Shown: positions 8,639-17,802 of the stretch, in pieces
Layout of the letters: every line of letters begins with the position of its first letter
How positions within the stretch are numbered: position 1 is the stretch's first letter
NCBI RefSeq assembly: GCF_900103215.1
Contig: NZ_FNGV01000010.1
Location: forward strand, 1-64,000
DNA length: 64,000 nucleotides
Reading direction: 5' to 3'
From: Kriegella aquimaris
GTDB lineage: Bacteria > Bacteroidota > Bacteroidia > Flavobacteriales > Flavobacteriaceae
Notes under the pieces: generated by a model
Databases searched by the model: none
What the model saw: only the letters and a program-made list of their open reading frames with translations
Told to the model about the DNA's origin: nothing
Position numbers and translations under genes: made by a program

Positions 8639-10582
8639 TTAAATAAAATTTTTCAGTATCGTAAAGTTAAATGTGCTTCCTTCATTTTCTTTAGAATCCA
8701 CCCATATCTCGCCTCCGTGCAAATGGACTATCTTTTCACAATGAGCGAGACCAATACCGGTACCCTCATAAGCATCTCGCTTATTAAGACGTTGAAAAAT
8801 GGCAAAAACATTACGACTGTCTTCTTCTGGAATACCGATACCATTGTCTTTCACTGAGAATTTGAAATAATTAGTATCCTCTTTTGCCGATATGTGAATT
8901 CTAGGAGTGGCCCCTTCCTTTTGAAATTTTATGGCATTGCTAATCAAATTCTGGAACAGCAGGCGAATCTCTATACCGTAAGCTTTTAAAATCGGCAGTT
9001 TATCCGTTGTAATTACGGTGTTTTTCCTTTTAATTATAGCCGCCAGGTCATCGGTTATTTCACGAACCGTTTCATTGCTATCAATAGTGATCAGTTCTTT
9101 TTCGCGACCAATTCTAGAGTAGTCTAGAAGCCCTTTTATCAATGAACTCATTCTATCTGTCGCCTCTGTCATGAAATTTAGGGACATTAGGGCATCTTCA
9201 TCTAATTCAAGGGAGTATTCTTCTTGTAAAATGTCGATCATGCTTCTTACCGTTCTCAAGGGTTCTTGCAAATCATGGGAGGCAATAAATGTAAATTGTT
9301 CAATTTCCTTATTCTTTGCTTTAAGGCTCTCATATTGAGTAGACAACAATGTATGTTTGGTTATGTCTTGTCTAATGGTCAAGAACTGGTAAATTTCTCC
9401 AAACTCATTTATAAAGGGTATGATTGCCGTATGTACCCAATAAAATACACCGTCCTTGGTCTTATTTCTAATTCCTCCGCTCCAAACCTCGCCACTTTTA
9501 ATTGTTGTCCAGAGTTCAGCAAAGAACTCTTTTGAATGGTGGCCGGAATTAATGAACTTATGGGTATTTCCGATAAGTTCGTTTCGTTCATAATTTGATG
9601 TTTCACAAAATTTATCATTAACAGAAATAATAGTGCCATTGGCATCAGTGATATCAACAAGAGAACTAGCATCCAACGCTTCTTTGTACTGCTTTGTTTC
9701 TTGCATTGATGCACGAAATGCTTTTTCAAACGTGTTTTTGTCAAATTGTGAATGGTTCAATTGAATGGCTATCACAAAAGGGTAAACACAGGCAGCAAAA
9801 ACCCCGAAGATGGAATAAATAATAAAACCTGTATTTGCATCAGTTATATTATTATTAATTAGGTATAAGTATATAAGCCCCATAATCATAATGGCAGCAA
9901 AATTATAGGGAACCACCGTTCTTACTACCCTGCTTCCCGCATATTTACCCAATACCAATCTGTTCAGACCTACGGTGGCATTTTTGTGGAATAAATAGCC
10001 AGAATACAAGAATAAAACTAAAGAGGTGTGAATGGGTATGGGTATCAGAAAACCGGCATCATTTCCTGGAATATTTAATATGAAGATAATTACGGTAACG
10101 AAATTTAGTAATATAACTGCTAAATAAATGAAATTGGTAAATCGTTTTATTTTTTCGGATTTTGAATCCATTCCCCAAGTTGAAATTCCTGCCAAAAAGA
10201 AACAAATTGCCGTCGCGAGAGACATTCTCCCCGGAAATTTTAAAGCATAGGTGTCATTTACAAATGAGGTATTAAAACCAAAGTTATTACCAAATAAATC
10301 TTGACCAATCGTTACTAGGGCAATGATTAGAACACAAGTAATAGTGGCTCTATTTATGATTAAAAAAATAGTGGATTTTCTTTGTGCGGCCAATACCCCC
10401 ACACTTAACAGAAAGAAAGAAAGTGCAGTAATAAATTCCATCGGTGTCACACCAGGGATAATATAGAGAATCGCTCGAATATTAAACAGCCATAAACCAA
10501 TAACGATGATACTCATCGCCAAGGCGGATAAGCTCATATATTTAATATTTCTAGACTTAGTAGCCTTTATATCTATGGACAT
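8639..10582 (-). CDS. Membrane-bound PAS sensor histidine kinase (copy 2)
   Basis: 647 residues. An N-terminal block of seven to eight membrane helices (about 15-270) has no extracellular domain of note, so the ligand may be sensed in the membrane. A PAS domain with PAC follows (about 305-425), then HisKA with FIASHDLQEPLRTV (H436) and HATPase with NLISNAIKF, DNGIGIPEE and GTGIGLAHCEK. The HDLQEPLR type of kinase is often paired with a free-standing receiver, and one is encoded at 13126-13536. The PAS start is almost identical in DNA to the truncated copy downstream, and the kinase half is almost identical to copy 3, while the membrane parts differ more. The stimulus is unknown. Confidence 0.88.
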   Translation of the reverse strand: MSIDIKATKSRNIKYMSLSALAMSIIVIGLWLFNIRAILYIIPGVTPMEFITALSFFLLSVGVLAAQRKSTIFLIINRATITCVLIIALVTIGQDLFGNNFGFNTSFVNDTYALKFPGRMSLATAICFFLAGISTWGMDSKSEKIKRFTNFIYLAVILLNFVTVIIFILNIPGNDAGFLIPIPIHTSLVLFLYSGYLFHKNATVGLNRLVLGKYAGSRVVRTVVPYNFAAIMIMGLIYLYLINNNITDANTGFIIYSIFGVFAACVYPFVIAIQLNHSQFDKNTFEKAFRASMQETKQYKEALDASSLVDITDANGTIISVNDKFCETSNYERNELIGNTHKFINSGHHSKEFFAELWTTIKSGEVWSGGIRNKTKDGVFYWVHTAIIPFINEFGEIYQFLTIRQDITKHTLLSTQYESLKAKNKEIEQFTFIASHDLQEPLRTVRSMIDILQEEYSLELDEDALMSLNFMTEATDRMSSLIKGLLDYSRIGREKELITIDSNETVREITDDLAAIIKRKNTVITTDKLPILKAYGIEIRLLFQNLISNAIKFQKEGATPRIHISAKEDTNYFKFSVKDNGIGIPEEDSRNVFAIFQRLNKRDAYEGTGIGLAHCEKIVHLHGGEIWVDSKENEGSTFNFTILKNFI

Positions 10583-10980
10583 ATAACTTTTTTAAAAAAT
10601 AAATTTTGGCCTTCGCTTATTTTTAATGAAAATGAAACAGAAGTTGTGATTTACTAGGCCAACCAGATACACAAAAAAACTTGAAAATTTCATTTAATGA
10701 CTGTTCAACAGCTTTTATCACTAACAACTATAGGAACAACATAAATTTTAAAGACTGCCTTCTTCATACTATAAGTAAAAACATTATTAATGTGACGCTG
10801 ACTTTGTAGAGGATATGCCTTTACCTTAACCATAAACAACTTAAAAGTAAACTTAGCTTAAATGCATTACGGGTATATTTATTAATACTTTAATTATCAA
10901 TATTTTATAGGCTTTTTGTAATGCGTTTCATTTTTTATTAACGAAATAAATCATTCTAATAATTCGATTTTTTTGAAGCA
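10583..10980. other. Spacer between sensor kinase copies
   Basis: 398 bases with no gene. The 70 bases next to copy 2's start resemble the leaders of the other two copies (shared words such as AGAAGTTGTGATT), and the last 70 bases before copy 3's end resemble the sequence after copy 2's end. The spacer therefore belongs to the duplicated unit; its middle part is AT-rich and shows nothing recognisable. Confidence 0.6.
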
Positions 10981-12924
10981 TTAAATAAAATTTCTCAGTA
11001 TCGTAAAGTAAAATGTGCTTCCTTCATTTTCTTTAGAGTCCACCCATATCTGGCCTCCGTGCAAATGGACTATCTTCTCACAATGAGCGAGACCAATACC
11101 GGTTCCCTCATAAGCATCTCGCTTATTGAGTTGGTTAAAAATGGCAAAAACATTACGGCTGTCTTCTTCTGAAATACCGATACCATTGTCTTTTACTGAG
11201 AATTTGAAATAGTTAGTATCTTCTTTTGCCGATATGTGAATTCTTGGTGTGGCCCCTTCTTTTTGAAATTTTATGGCATTGCTAATCAAATTCTGGAACA
11301 GCAGGCGAATCTCTATGCCGTAAGCTTTTAAAATCGGCAGTTTATCCGTTGTAATTACGGTGTTTTTTCTTTTTATTATAGCCGTCAGGTCATCGGTTAT
11401 TTCACGAATCGTCTCATTGCTATCAATAGTGATCAGTTCTTTTTCGCGACCAATTCTAGAATAGTCCAGAAGCCCTTTTATCAATGAGCTCATTCTATCG
11501 GTCGCCTCTGTCATGAAATTTAGGGACATTCGGGCATCATCATCTAATTCAGCGGAATACTGTTCCTGTAAAATGTCGATCATGCTTCTTACCGTTCTCA
11601 AGGGTTCTTGCAAATCGTGGGAGGCTATATAGGTAAATTGTTCAATTTCTTTGTTCTTTGCTTTAAGGTTCTCATATTGAACAGCTAACGTTGTATGTTT
11701 GGTTATGTCTTGTCTAATGGTCAAGAACTGGTAAATTTCTCCAAGTTCATTCTTAAAGGGTATGATTGCCGTATGTACCCAATAAAATATACCTTCCTTG
11801 GTTCTATTTTTGATACCTCCTGCCCATATTTCACCTTTTTTAATTTGGCCCCATAAGTCTGCAAAGAACTCCTTTGAATGATGGTCCGAATTAATGATTT
11901 TATGGGTTTTTCCGATAAGTTCATGTCGGTCATAATTAGATACCTCGCAAAATTTATCATTAACAGATATGATTTTACCATTGGCATCTGTAATATCAAC
12001 AAGAGAACTACTATCTAAAGCCACTTTGTACTGCTCAATTTCTTTAGTTGAAGCATGAAATGCTTTTTCATACATGTTTCTTTCATGCTCAGCATTGTTC
12101 AATTGAATGGCTATCACAAAAACGTGAATAACTGAAACCGAAACTGCAATGATGGTATAAACAACAAAGCCACTATTGAAAACTATTATATGGTTATTAA
12201 TTAGGTATATAAACCCTAAGCCCATAACTATGACCGCTGTAAAATTATAGGGGACCACCGTTCTTATTAGCTTGCTTCCCGCATATTTGCCAAACAGTAA
12301 TGTATTAAAATCTTCAGTGGCATTTTTATAGGATAAAAAGCCTGTAAACCAAAATAGAATAAAGGAGGTATGAATTGGTATGGGGATCATAAAACCGGTA
12401 TAATTCCCTGGGATATTTAGTATATAGAGAATTATGGCAACAAAATTTAGTAATATAACTGCGAAATAAATGAAATTGGTAAATCTTTTTATTTTTTCGG
12501 ATTTTGAATCCATTCCCCAAGTTGAAATCCCTACCAAAAAGAACGAAATTGCCGTCGCAAGAGACATTCTCCCCGGAAATTTTAAAGCATAGGTGTCATT
12601 TACAAATGAGATATTAAGACCAAAGTTATTACCAAATAAATATTCGCCAATCGTTACCAGGGCAAGGATTAGAACACAAGTAATAGTGGCCCTATTAATG
12701 ATTAAAAAAAGGGTAGATTTTCTTTGTGAGGCCAATACCCCCACACTTAACAGAAAGAAAGAAAGAGCAGTAATATATTCCATGGGTGTCGCACCAGGGA
12801 TAATAGACAAAATCGCTCGAATATTAAACAGCCATAAACCAATAACGATTATACTTATCGCCAATACGGATAAGCTCATATACTTAATATTTCTAGACTT
12901 TATAGCCTTTAATTCGATGGTCAT
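10981..12924 (-). CDS. Membrane-bound PAS sensor histidine kinase (copy 3)
   Basis: 647 residues with the same plan as copy 2: membrane helices (about 15-270), PAS/PAC (about 305-425), HisKA with YIASHDLQEPLRTV (H436), and HATPase with NLISNAIKF and GTGIGLAHCEK. The phosphoacceptor and ATP-binding motifs are intact, so the enzyme should be active. It is the first kinase downstream of the response regulator gene on this strand, 201 bases away. The stretch DLWGQIKKGEIWA is shared with the truncated copy but not with copy 2, which has ELWTTIKSGEVWS, showing mosaic exchange among the three. The signal sensed is not evident; the membrane domain is not one I can name. Confidence 0.88.
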   Translation of the reverse strand: MTIELKAIKSRNIKYMSLSVLAISIIVIGLWLFNIRAILSIIPGATPMEYITALSFFLLSVGVLASQRKSTLFLIINRATITCVLILALVTIGEYLFGNNFGLNISFVNDTYALKFPGRMSLATAISFFLVGISTWGMDSKSEKIKRFTNFIYFAVILLNFVAIILYILNIPGNYTGFMIPIPIHTSFILFWFTGFLSYKNATEDFNTLLFGKYAGSKLIRTVVPYNFTAVIVMGLGFIYLINNHIIVFNSGFVVYTIIAVSVSVIHVFVIAIQLNNAEHERNMYEKAFHASTKEIEQYKVALDSSSLVDITDANGKIISVNDKFCEVSNYDRHELIGKTHKIINSDHHSKEFFADLWGQIKKGEIWAGGIKNRTKEGIFYWVHTAIIPFKNELGEIYQFLTIRQDITKHTTLAVQYENLKAKNKEIEQFTYIASHDLQEPLRTVRSMIDILQEQYSAELDDDARMSLNFMTEATDRMSSLIKGLLDYSRIGREKELITIDSNETIREITDDLTAIIKRKNTVITTDKLPILKAYGIEIRLLFQNLISNAIKFQKEGATPRIHISAKEDTNYFKFSVKDNGIGISEEDSRNVFAIFNQLNKRDAYEGTGIGLAHCEKIVHLHGGQIWVDSKENEGSTFYFTILRNFI

Positions 12925-13125
12925 ATAATTTTAAAAATAAATTTTGGCCTACCCTTACTTTTAGTAAAGATCAAAAAGAAGTTGTGATTAGCTAAAACGA
13001 CCAAGGGCAAGAAAAAAATCTGAAATTTTTATGTGAGGATTCTTAATAGCCGTAGGATAATAGTACTACTGTACCAACATACTTACTAAAAAAGGGCATC
13101 TTATGTGCAAGTAAAAACAAGAATT

Positions 13126-13536
13126 TTATTTAGTTGGCACAAAGTATTCTTCAACAATTTCTTCAATCATTTTAGTAGTCAATGGCTTATTACGATACCC
13201 ATTAATTGTTGTAAAGGTATTGGCTTTACTTAAATCGTCTGGGTTTAATGAAGTTGTCAACATTATCAAGACAATGTCACCTTGTGTGTTGGCGTTCAAT
13301 CTTTCATATTCTTCTAAAAACTGCCAACCGTTCATAATTGGCATGTTGATATCCAAAAAAATGATATTGGGCTTGGGTTCATTATCGTTAGATTGGAGAT
13401 AATCCAATGCTTCTTTACCATTTTCTACAACCGTGACTTTTTCCGTCAGTTTTGTTTTTTTAATTACGAATCGATGTACGAAATTCGTGGCTGGGTCATC
13501 ATCAACCAGTAGGATTGAATTAAGTTTTGGGGCCAT
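13126..13536 (-). CDS. Single-domain response regulator (CheY/Rcp1 type)
   Basis: 136 residues, a complete receiver domain with no output domain. Acidic pocket VDDD (residues 11-14), phosphoacceptor Asp in FLDINMP (D62), the conserved Thr in LTTS and the Lys in RNKPL are all visible. It would take phosphate from a histidine kinase and act by protein contact. The three sensor kinase copies follow on the same strand, so it is the likely common partner of the two intact kinases. The downstream target is not shown by the sequence. Upstream of the start are two direct copies of AAATCGATA (13589-13597 and 13604-13612), of unknown meaning. Confidence 0.9.
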   Translation of the reverse strand: MAPKLNSILLVDDDPATNFVHRFVIKKTKLTEKVTVVENGKEALDYLQSNDNEPKPNIIFLDINMPIMNGWQFLEEYERLNANTQGDIVLIMLTTSLNPDDLSKANTFTTINGYRNKPLTTKMIEEIVEEYFVPTK

Positions 13537-13944
13537 ACTTTTTTTGTTTAAATATTCGACATGCTCGTTGCCTTATATTATTTTTCTCAAATCGATACTA
13601 TAAAAATCGATACCTAATTCTTACTAAACAGAATAATTCTAAAAAAAGTATAAAAATGTAAGAAAATACTTATTAACGAATGTTGTTGAAACACAATCAA
13701 CTATTCAGTTTATGCCTATAGGAGAACAACATATTTACCGTATTTTCTTCTATTTTGCCGGTGTTATTTTTTGTGCGTTTTTTAGGTTGTCGTATTCAGA
13801 AATAGTTGTGTTGCCAGTGTACATTACTACAACTTTTGAGCGCTTAGAAAGATTGAGTGTGAAGCTGTCTGTCTTTAGGTAAGTAGCGATGGTGGTAATG
13901 CAACAGACACCAATGACCGTGGTCTAAGTTCAATTGGCTCAGTT
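13537..13944. other. Intergenic region, no gene
   Basis: 408 bases between the response regulator start and the end of the pectate-lyase-like gene, both on the minus strand. It should contain the promoter of the response regulator. I see the AAATCGATA direct repeat noted under that gene and no clear terminator. A short plus-strand stretch near 13888-13935 reads like coding sequence (SDGGNATDTNDRGL) but is preceded by a stop and has no gene around it. Confidence 0.4.
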
Positions 13945-15333
13945 TTAATTAATGGCATTCAAATATTTTTCCAACATGGTATAACCATCAGTGCCAACTA
14001 TGTTTCTATCAGCCGCATTATTAGAGTCAAGGTTATTTTCCTTCTCCCAATTGTCGGGCATACCATCATGATCAGTATCGACTGGAGCTCGCGTACTTTT
14101 TAGTATTGGCCATCCGCCAACATCCATTGGGGTGTCTATTATTCCTGTCTTTTTGGCTTTGTCAGCTACTGATTTTCGTTGCTTGTATGAGCTGCCTTCA
14201 AAGGTTGCGGATCCTTCCCTGGTTTCCTTAATAATACGCGTGTCTACGAGATCTCGCTTTGGTAATATGGCACCCGCTTTTTCGAGAACGGATTTAAAGG
14301 CTTCTTCAGCTGTTTCTTGGTTAATGGGCATGGATGCCCATGATTTTTCTAACTTAACGTATTGAATGTTGGTATCTCCACCTTGCGGCTGCACTCCTCC
14401 ATTCCAGTTATTGGCTGATACCGCCTCATTTCCTTCTACAACATTACGGGCAATAAACCATTTCCCGAAGTCTGACGTTTTTTTTCTAAAGGAAGGGTTT
14501 GCAATGCGATACGATATTTTACCAGGTTCCGTTGCAGGGCCTGGTTTGTAGTAATTGGCAACTATATTAAATTTCGAAAAGGAAAATTTAGGATTGTCTC
14601 CTTGATGATTTTCACCTCCATAGCAACTGTTATAACCCCAATTGTACAATACGTTATTTCTATAATCGGTGTACCCCGAACCAGAAGCCATTCGAGGGTT
14701 GCGGCTACTATGATGCGCGAGAAGATTATGGTGATAAGTGCTATGGTTTGACCCCCAGATTCCTCCAAATCCATGAGATCCTTTGACGTGGTTTGAATTG
14801 AACATGCTTTCTGAAATAATACTCCATTGAACAGTGATACTATCACAATGGTAGATTGACATGGTCTCATCAACACTCCAACTCGCCGAAAGATGATCCA
14901 AAATAATATGTTTGGTATATCTGCTTGAAACCGCGTCTGAATCATCACCCGATTCATTTCCTAACCGTATTCTTAAAAACCGGATGATTACATGGTCGGT
15001 TTCGATAACCAGTGGATTTTTTTTAATGCAGATTCCATCCCCCGGGGCGGTTTGCCCAGCAATCGTTATGTACGGATGTTTTATTCTCAGAGGGCTTTCA
15101 AGTTCAATTGTTCCTGACAATCTAAAGATGACCGTTCGTGGTTCGGAGGCTTCCACCGCAGCTCTTAAACTGCCCTCTCCGCTATCATTTAAATTTGTTA
15201 CCTCATAGACTACACCACCACGTCCCCCTTTTGAATATTTCCCATAGCCTTCAGCTGTAGGGAACGCCAGTTGTTGGGCATAAATATTAAATCCCATTAA
15301 CACCAATGCAATTGTTAAAATCGTTTGCTTCAT
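13945..15333 (-). CDS. Secreted pectate-lyase-like parallel beta-helix protein (PL1 type)
   Basis: About 462 residues from the ATG at 15333, which starts a clean signal peptide (MKQTILTIALVLMGFNIYAQ); an upstream in-frame ATG at 15417 would overlap the GH140-type gene and hide this signal. The mature part begins FPTAEGYGKYSKGGRGG and continues as a right-handed beta-helix with the order typical of Bacteroidota PL1 pectate lyases (VYEVTNLNDSGEGSLRAA, then IIRFLRIRLG, then DHLSASWSVDE). The C-terminus has DTDHDGMPDNWE, a calcium-binding type repeat common at the end of these proteins. It would act outside the cytoplasm on pectin-like polyuronides by beta-elimination. It is the last gene of the minus-strand hydrolase operon, 44 bases after the GH140-type gene. 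Confidence 0.8.
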   Translation of the reverse strand: MKQTILTIALVLMGFNIYAQQLAFPTAEGYGKYSKGGRGGVVYEVTNLNDSGEGSLRAAVEASEPRTVIFRLSGTIELESPLRIKHPYITIAGQTAPGDGICIKKNPLVIETDHVIIRFLRIRLGNESGDDSDAVSSRYTKHIILDHLSASWSVDETMSIYHCDSITVQWSIISESMFNSNHVKGSHGFGGIWGSNHSTYHHNLLAHHSSRNPRMASGSGYTDYRNNVLYNWGYNSCYGGENHQGDNPKFSFSKFNIVANYYKPGPATEPGKISYRIANPSFRKKTSDFGKWFIARNVVEGNEAVSANNWNGGVQPQGGDTNIQYVKLEKSWASMPINQETAEEAFKSVLEKAGAILPKRDLVDTRIIKETREGSATFEGSSYKQRKSVADKAKKTGIIDTPMDVGGWPILKSTRAPVDTDHDGMPDNWEKENNLDSNNAADRNIVGTDGYTMLEKYLNAIN

Positions 15334-15377
15334 AATTAACTGTATTTTGTAGAATCCTTCAAAAGCCTTAGCCTCTT

Positions 15378-16847
15378 CTATTGGTCGATTCGAATTACTA
15401 ATAGGGCATCTTCCCAACTTGATGGCGGTGTCATTTCTCTTGATTCACTTTTCTTAAAGGAGGGAATTTTCTCTTTTCCCCCGTCTCTTGGGTCAAGCCA
15501 ATAGGCTTCGGCATCCATGGTAAGCATATTCGTTACGCGACTAGTCGAATTATCGGAGAAGTAGACCACTATGATATTGTTCGATTCCGTAATTACTGCC
15601 GTTTTTAAATTTTCGCCTTCTCCTATCGCTGAAATTATGTTCCCGTTAGGTATCCATTCGTGCCATTTGTGGTCTATTAGAAATTTTTTGCCCACATTCG
15701 TTATTTGTGCTGCGCCAATAAAATCTAAAGCTTGTTGCCACGTATACCCACAATTGTAATCTCCCTCATTTCCCCGCATTGACCAGATTGGTCCGGCACC
15801 ATAGGTATGACCTGCGCCACCGGCAAAGAAGGTTTGATAAAACTGCCGACGAATCCTCACGGGCGTGACCCAACCACACACATGGCGATAAGAACCGTAT
15901 TCATAAGAGCCTTCTAAAAAAAGACTTGGTTTAACAGGTTCTTTCAACTGGTAATCACCTAGCATTGTTGGATAGATTTGATCAAGTTCGCGCCACACTT
16001 CAACGCCATTGGAAGAAAGCCACTCATCTGAATGAAACCAATTGGACGAATTATCGGGCACGTCGCCATCGGGATGAAAGGTTATTAACACCTTGTCCCA
16101 TGCAGGGTGCTTTTCGTTCCATTTTGGTCGCTGACCGGTAACGCCGTGTGCTATGCCTTCTGCCATGGCCCGAAATATGCTGCGTTTATCCCATTTCTGA
16201 AAATGGGAGTTCTTATCATACCCATCAATTTGAGCTTTTGCATCGCCCCCGAGAACCCAAATAATATTGGGTTCGTCTTGGTATCGTTTGCCTAAAAAGG
16301 CACCGTAGGCCTTGGCTTCTTCTTCGGAAAATTCTTGTTGCGGCCCGCCCATCTGTGGCGTAATATAGGCACGTCCCCAGCAGGGCAGCAGGGCTAGATA
16401 TAGCCCTCTTTTTTTAATGGCCTGAACGACATAGTCTAGGTGGTCCCAATAATCGTTCGGGGCATTTGGCCCTCCACCTGAAACTACAAGGGGTTCCGAG
16501 GTATTTGGCATATTTTCGCTACCGGTAAATGGCCGAAATCCGTAGGTGTTGGCAGCATTATGTGGTCCCATTTTCATTCCTCCTCCGTGTGGGTACCAGA
16601 ATGCTACGGTTTGGATGACCGTAAAACCAAGTTTTTGTCGATTATCAAGGTACATGTCAATTTCCTCCCGGGTGAGTTGCTGAATCATACCCCATCCGGT
16701 ATCCGCTATCCACAGAAAAGGGCTGCCATCAGTATGTTGAATATAATGACCATTTGAAGAGACCTCCAACGCTCCCTTTTGCCATGGTGTTTGAGCGGTT
16801 ACAAAAAAAGTCATACTAACTAATACTAGAACTAATATCTTTTTCAT
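15378..16847 (-). CDS. GH140-type glycoside hydrolase (DUF4038, apiosidase-like)
   Basis: 489 residues with a signal peptide (cleavage after VTAQ). The DUF4038 TIM barrel spans about 25-390, with FLWIADTGWGM at its start; the candidate catalytic acids are Asp in WVLGGDA (D202) and Glu in LFLEGSYE (E312), matching the Asp/Glu pair of GH140. A C-terminal beta domain of the 'putative collagen-binding' type (about 395-489) ends with WEDALLVIRI. The founding GH140 enzyme, BT1012 of Bacteroides thetaiotaomicron, releases apiose-linked side chains of rhamnogalacturonan II. Here it sits in an operon with a pectate-lyase-like protein, an esterase and three DUF1593 proteins, divergent from a sugar isomerase/kinase/transketolase operon. 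Other DUF4038 activities exist, so apiose is the favoured but not proven target. Confidence 0.8.
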   Translation of the reverse strand: MKKILVLVLVSMTFFVTAQTPWQKGALEVSSNGHYIQHTDGSPFLWIADTGWGMIQQLTREEIDMYLDNRQKLGFTVIQTVAFWYPHGGGMKMGPHNAANTYGFRPFTGSENMPNTSEPLVVSGGGPNAPNDYWDHLDYVVQAIKKRGLYLALLPCWGRAYITPQMGGPQQEFSEEEAKAYGAFLGKRYQDEPNIIWVLGGDAKAQIDGYDKNSHFQKWDKRSIFRAMAEGIAHGVTGQRPKWNEKHPAWDKVLITFHPDGDVPDNSSNWFHSDEWLSSNGVEVWRELDQIYPTMLGDYQLKEPVKPSLFLEGSYEYGSYRHVCGWVTPVRIRRQFYQTFFAGGAGHTYGAGPIWSMRGNEGDYNCGYTWQQALDFIGAAQITNVGKKFLIDHKWHEWIPNGNIISAIGEGENLKTAVITESNNIIVVYFSDNSTSRVTNMLTMDAEAYWLDPRDGGKEKIPSFKKSESREMTPPSSWEDALLVIRIDQ

Positions 16848-16887
16848 AATGGTGCTATCTTCTTTTGCTGTTACTTTCTTTCTGGTT

Positions 16888-17742
16888 TTAACGGGGTGGG
16901 CTATTAATGGTTTCTTTCAGCCAGGCCATCACTTGGTCGCTATAGTTGGGAAGGTGCTTGTTCCATTCGGTTAGCCGGTGTGGCGCTCCGGGGAGTGTAA
17001 TCAAGTCACAGCGAACGCCGTTAGTTCTTAGTTTTGTTTGAAATAAAAGAGATTGTTCATAGGGCACGGATTGGTCTGTATCACCATGTATCAGTAAAAA
17101 TGGGGGAAGTCCGGGCCGGATATAATTGATAGGCGATAACGCTTTTAGCATGCCAAGGGATTCAAGGGTCAATTCCTGTGGGCGATTTAGGAGGCCACGT
17201 TGTGCCCTTCCAAGAATATTTCCCCGTTTGGGAAGTTCTTGAACAAAATCTGTCAGTGGCGCATAACCAACAACGGCCTGAATGCGAACAGTTTCATCGA
17301 CAACTGTGGCCGCAAAACTGGCTAAATGTCCACCTGCAGAATAGCCAACGAGTGCAATTCGGGAAGGGTCTCCTTTAAAGTTCGCAGCATTGGCCTTAAC
17401 CCAGCGGATAGCGGTTTGAACATCATCAAGACAAGAGGGCCACCGATGTTCGGGAGCCAGGCGGTAATTGATGGAGAACCATGCGAACCCTGCTTTGGTC
17501 AGCATTTCGAGTACTGGTGCATCATCAGGGTTGGCTTTGTCGCCTCCCGTCCAGCCACCACCATGAACGTAAATAGCAACAGGAAACGGTCCCTCTCCTT
17601 GAGGTTCGTATATATCTAGAAGTAACTCTTCTCCAGCAGCGCGACCGTAAGGCATATTGGTGTGTGTAGCGAGCGAATCAGTGTACGAACCAGCCTGCAT
17701 AGCTGTACTAACGAAGAGAAATGCTATACCTAAGAGAAACAT
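16888..17742 (-). CDS. Secreted alpha/beta-hydrolase esterase
   Basis: About 284 residues from the ATG at 17742, which gives a signal peptide (MFLLGIAFLFVSTAMQAG) and has a purine-rich stretch just upstream; an ATG at 17796 would add 18 residues and spoil it. Oxyanion motif HGGGW (60-64), nucleophile in GYSAGG (S135), Asp in HGDTDQSV and His in GAPHRL complete the catalytic triad. It resembles the acetyl-esterase/BD-FAE group that removes acetyl or feruloyl groups from plant polysaccharides. The neighbours on the same strand (GH140-type, pectate-lyase-like) suggest de-esterification of pectin. The exact ester is unknown. Confidence 0.85.
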   Translation of the reverse strand: MFLLGIAFLFVSTAMQAGSYTDSLATHTNMPYGRAAGEELLLDIYEPQGEGPFPVAIYVHGGGWTGGDKANPDDAPVLEMLTKAGFAWFSINYRLAPEHRWPSCLDDVQTAIRWVKANAANFKGDPSRIALVGYSAGGHLASFAATVVDETVRIQAVVGYAPLTDFVQELPKRGNILGRAQRGLLNRPQELTLESLGMLKALSPINYIRPGLPPFLLIHGDTDQSVPYEQSLLFQTKLRTNGVRCDLITLPGAPHRLTEWNKHLPNYSDQVMAWLKETINSPPR

Positions 17743-17802
17743 CTTTATTTCCCTAACTTCAATATTACCGCTTGATATCCCATTGTGTCCTATCATCTGT
17801 AA

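Larger units (their letters stand above)
7364..13010 (-). repeat. Tandem triplication of a sensor kinase unit
   Basis: Three head-to-tail copies of a unit of about 2.3 kb that includes the leader (near 8480-8540, 10590-10660 and 12930-13000), the gene, and about 70 bases after the stop. The third copy in transcription order is cut off within its PAS domain. Similarity is highest in the kinase half and the PAS start, and lower in the membrane half, which points to repeated gene conversion after duplication. Confidence 0.8.

Noticed and set aside
12593-12928. Plus-strand open frames antisense to the sensor kinases
   Set aside because: They recur at the same place in all copies and mirror the kinase coding sequence; they are shadows of the real genes.
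13888-13935. Possible gene remnant reading SDGGNATDTNDRGL
   Set aside because: Only about 16 codons look coding, a stop precedes them, and no flanking similarity supports a pseudogene call.
15334-15417. Longer N-terminus for the pectate-lyase-like protein
   Set aside because: It overlaps the upstream GH140-type gene and puts 28 polar residues before an evident signal peptide.
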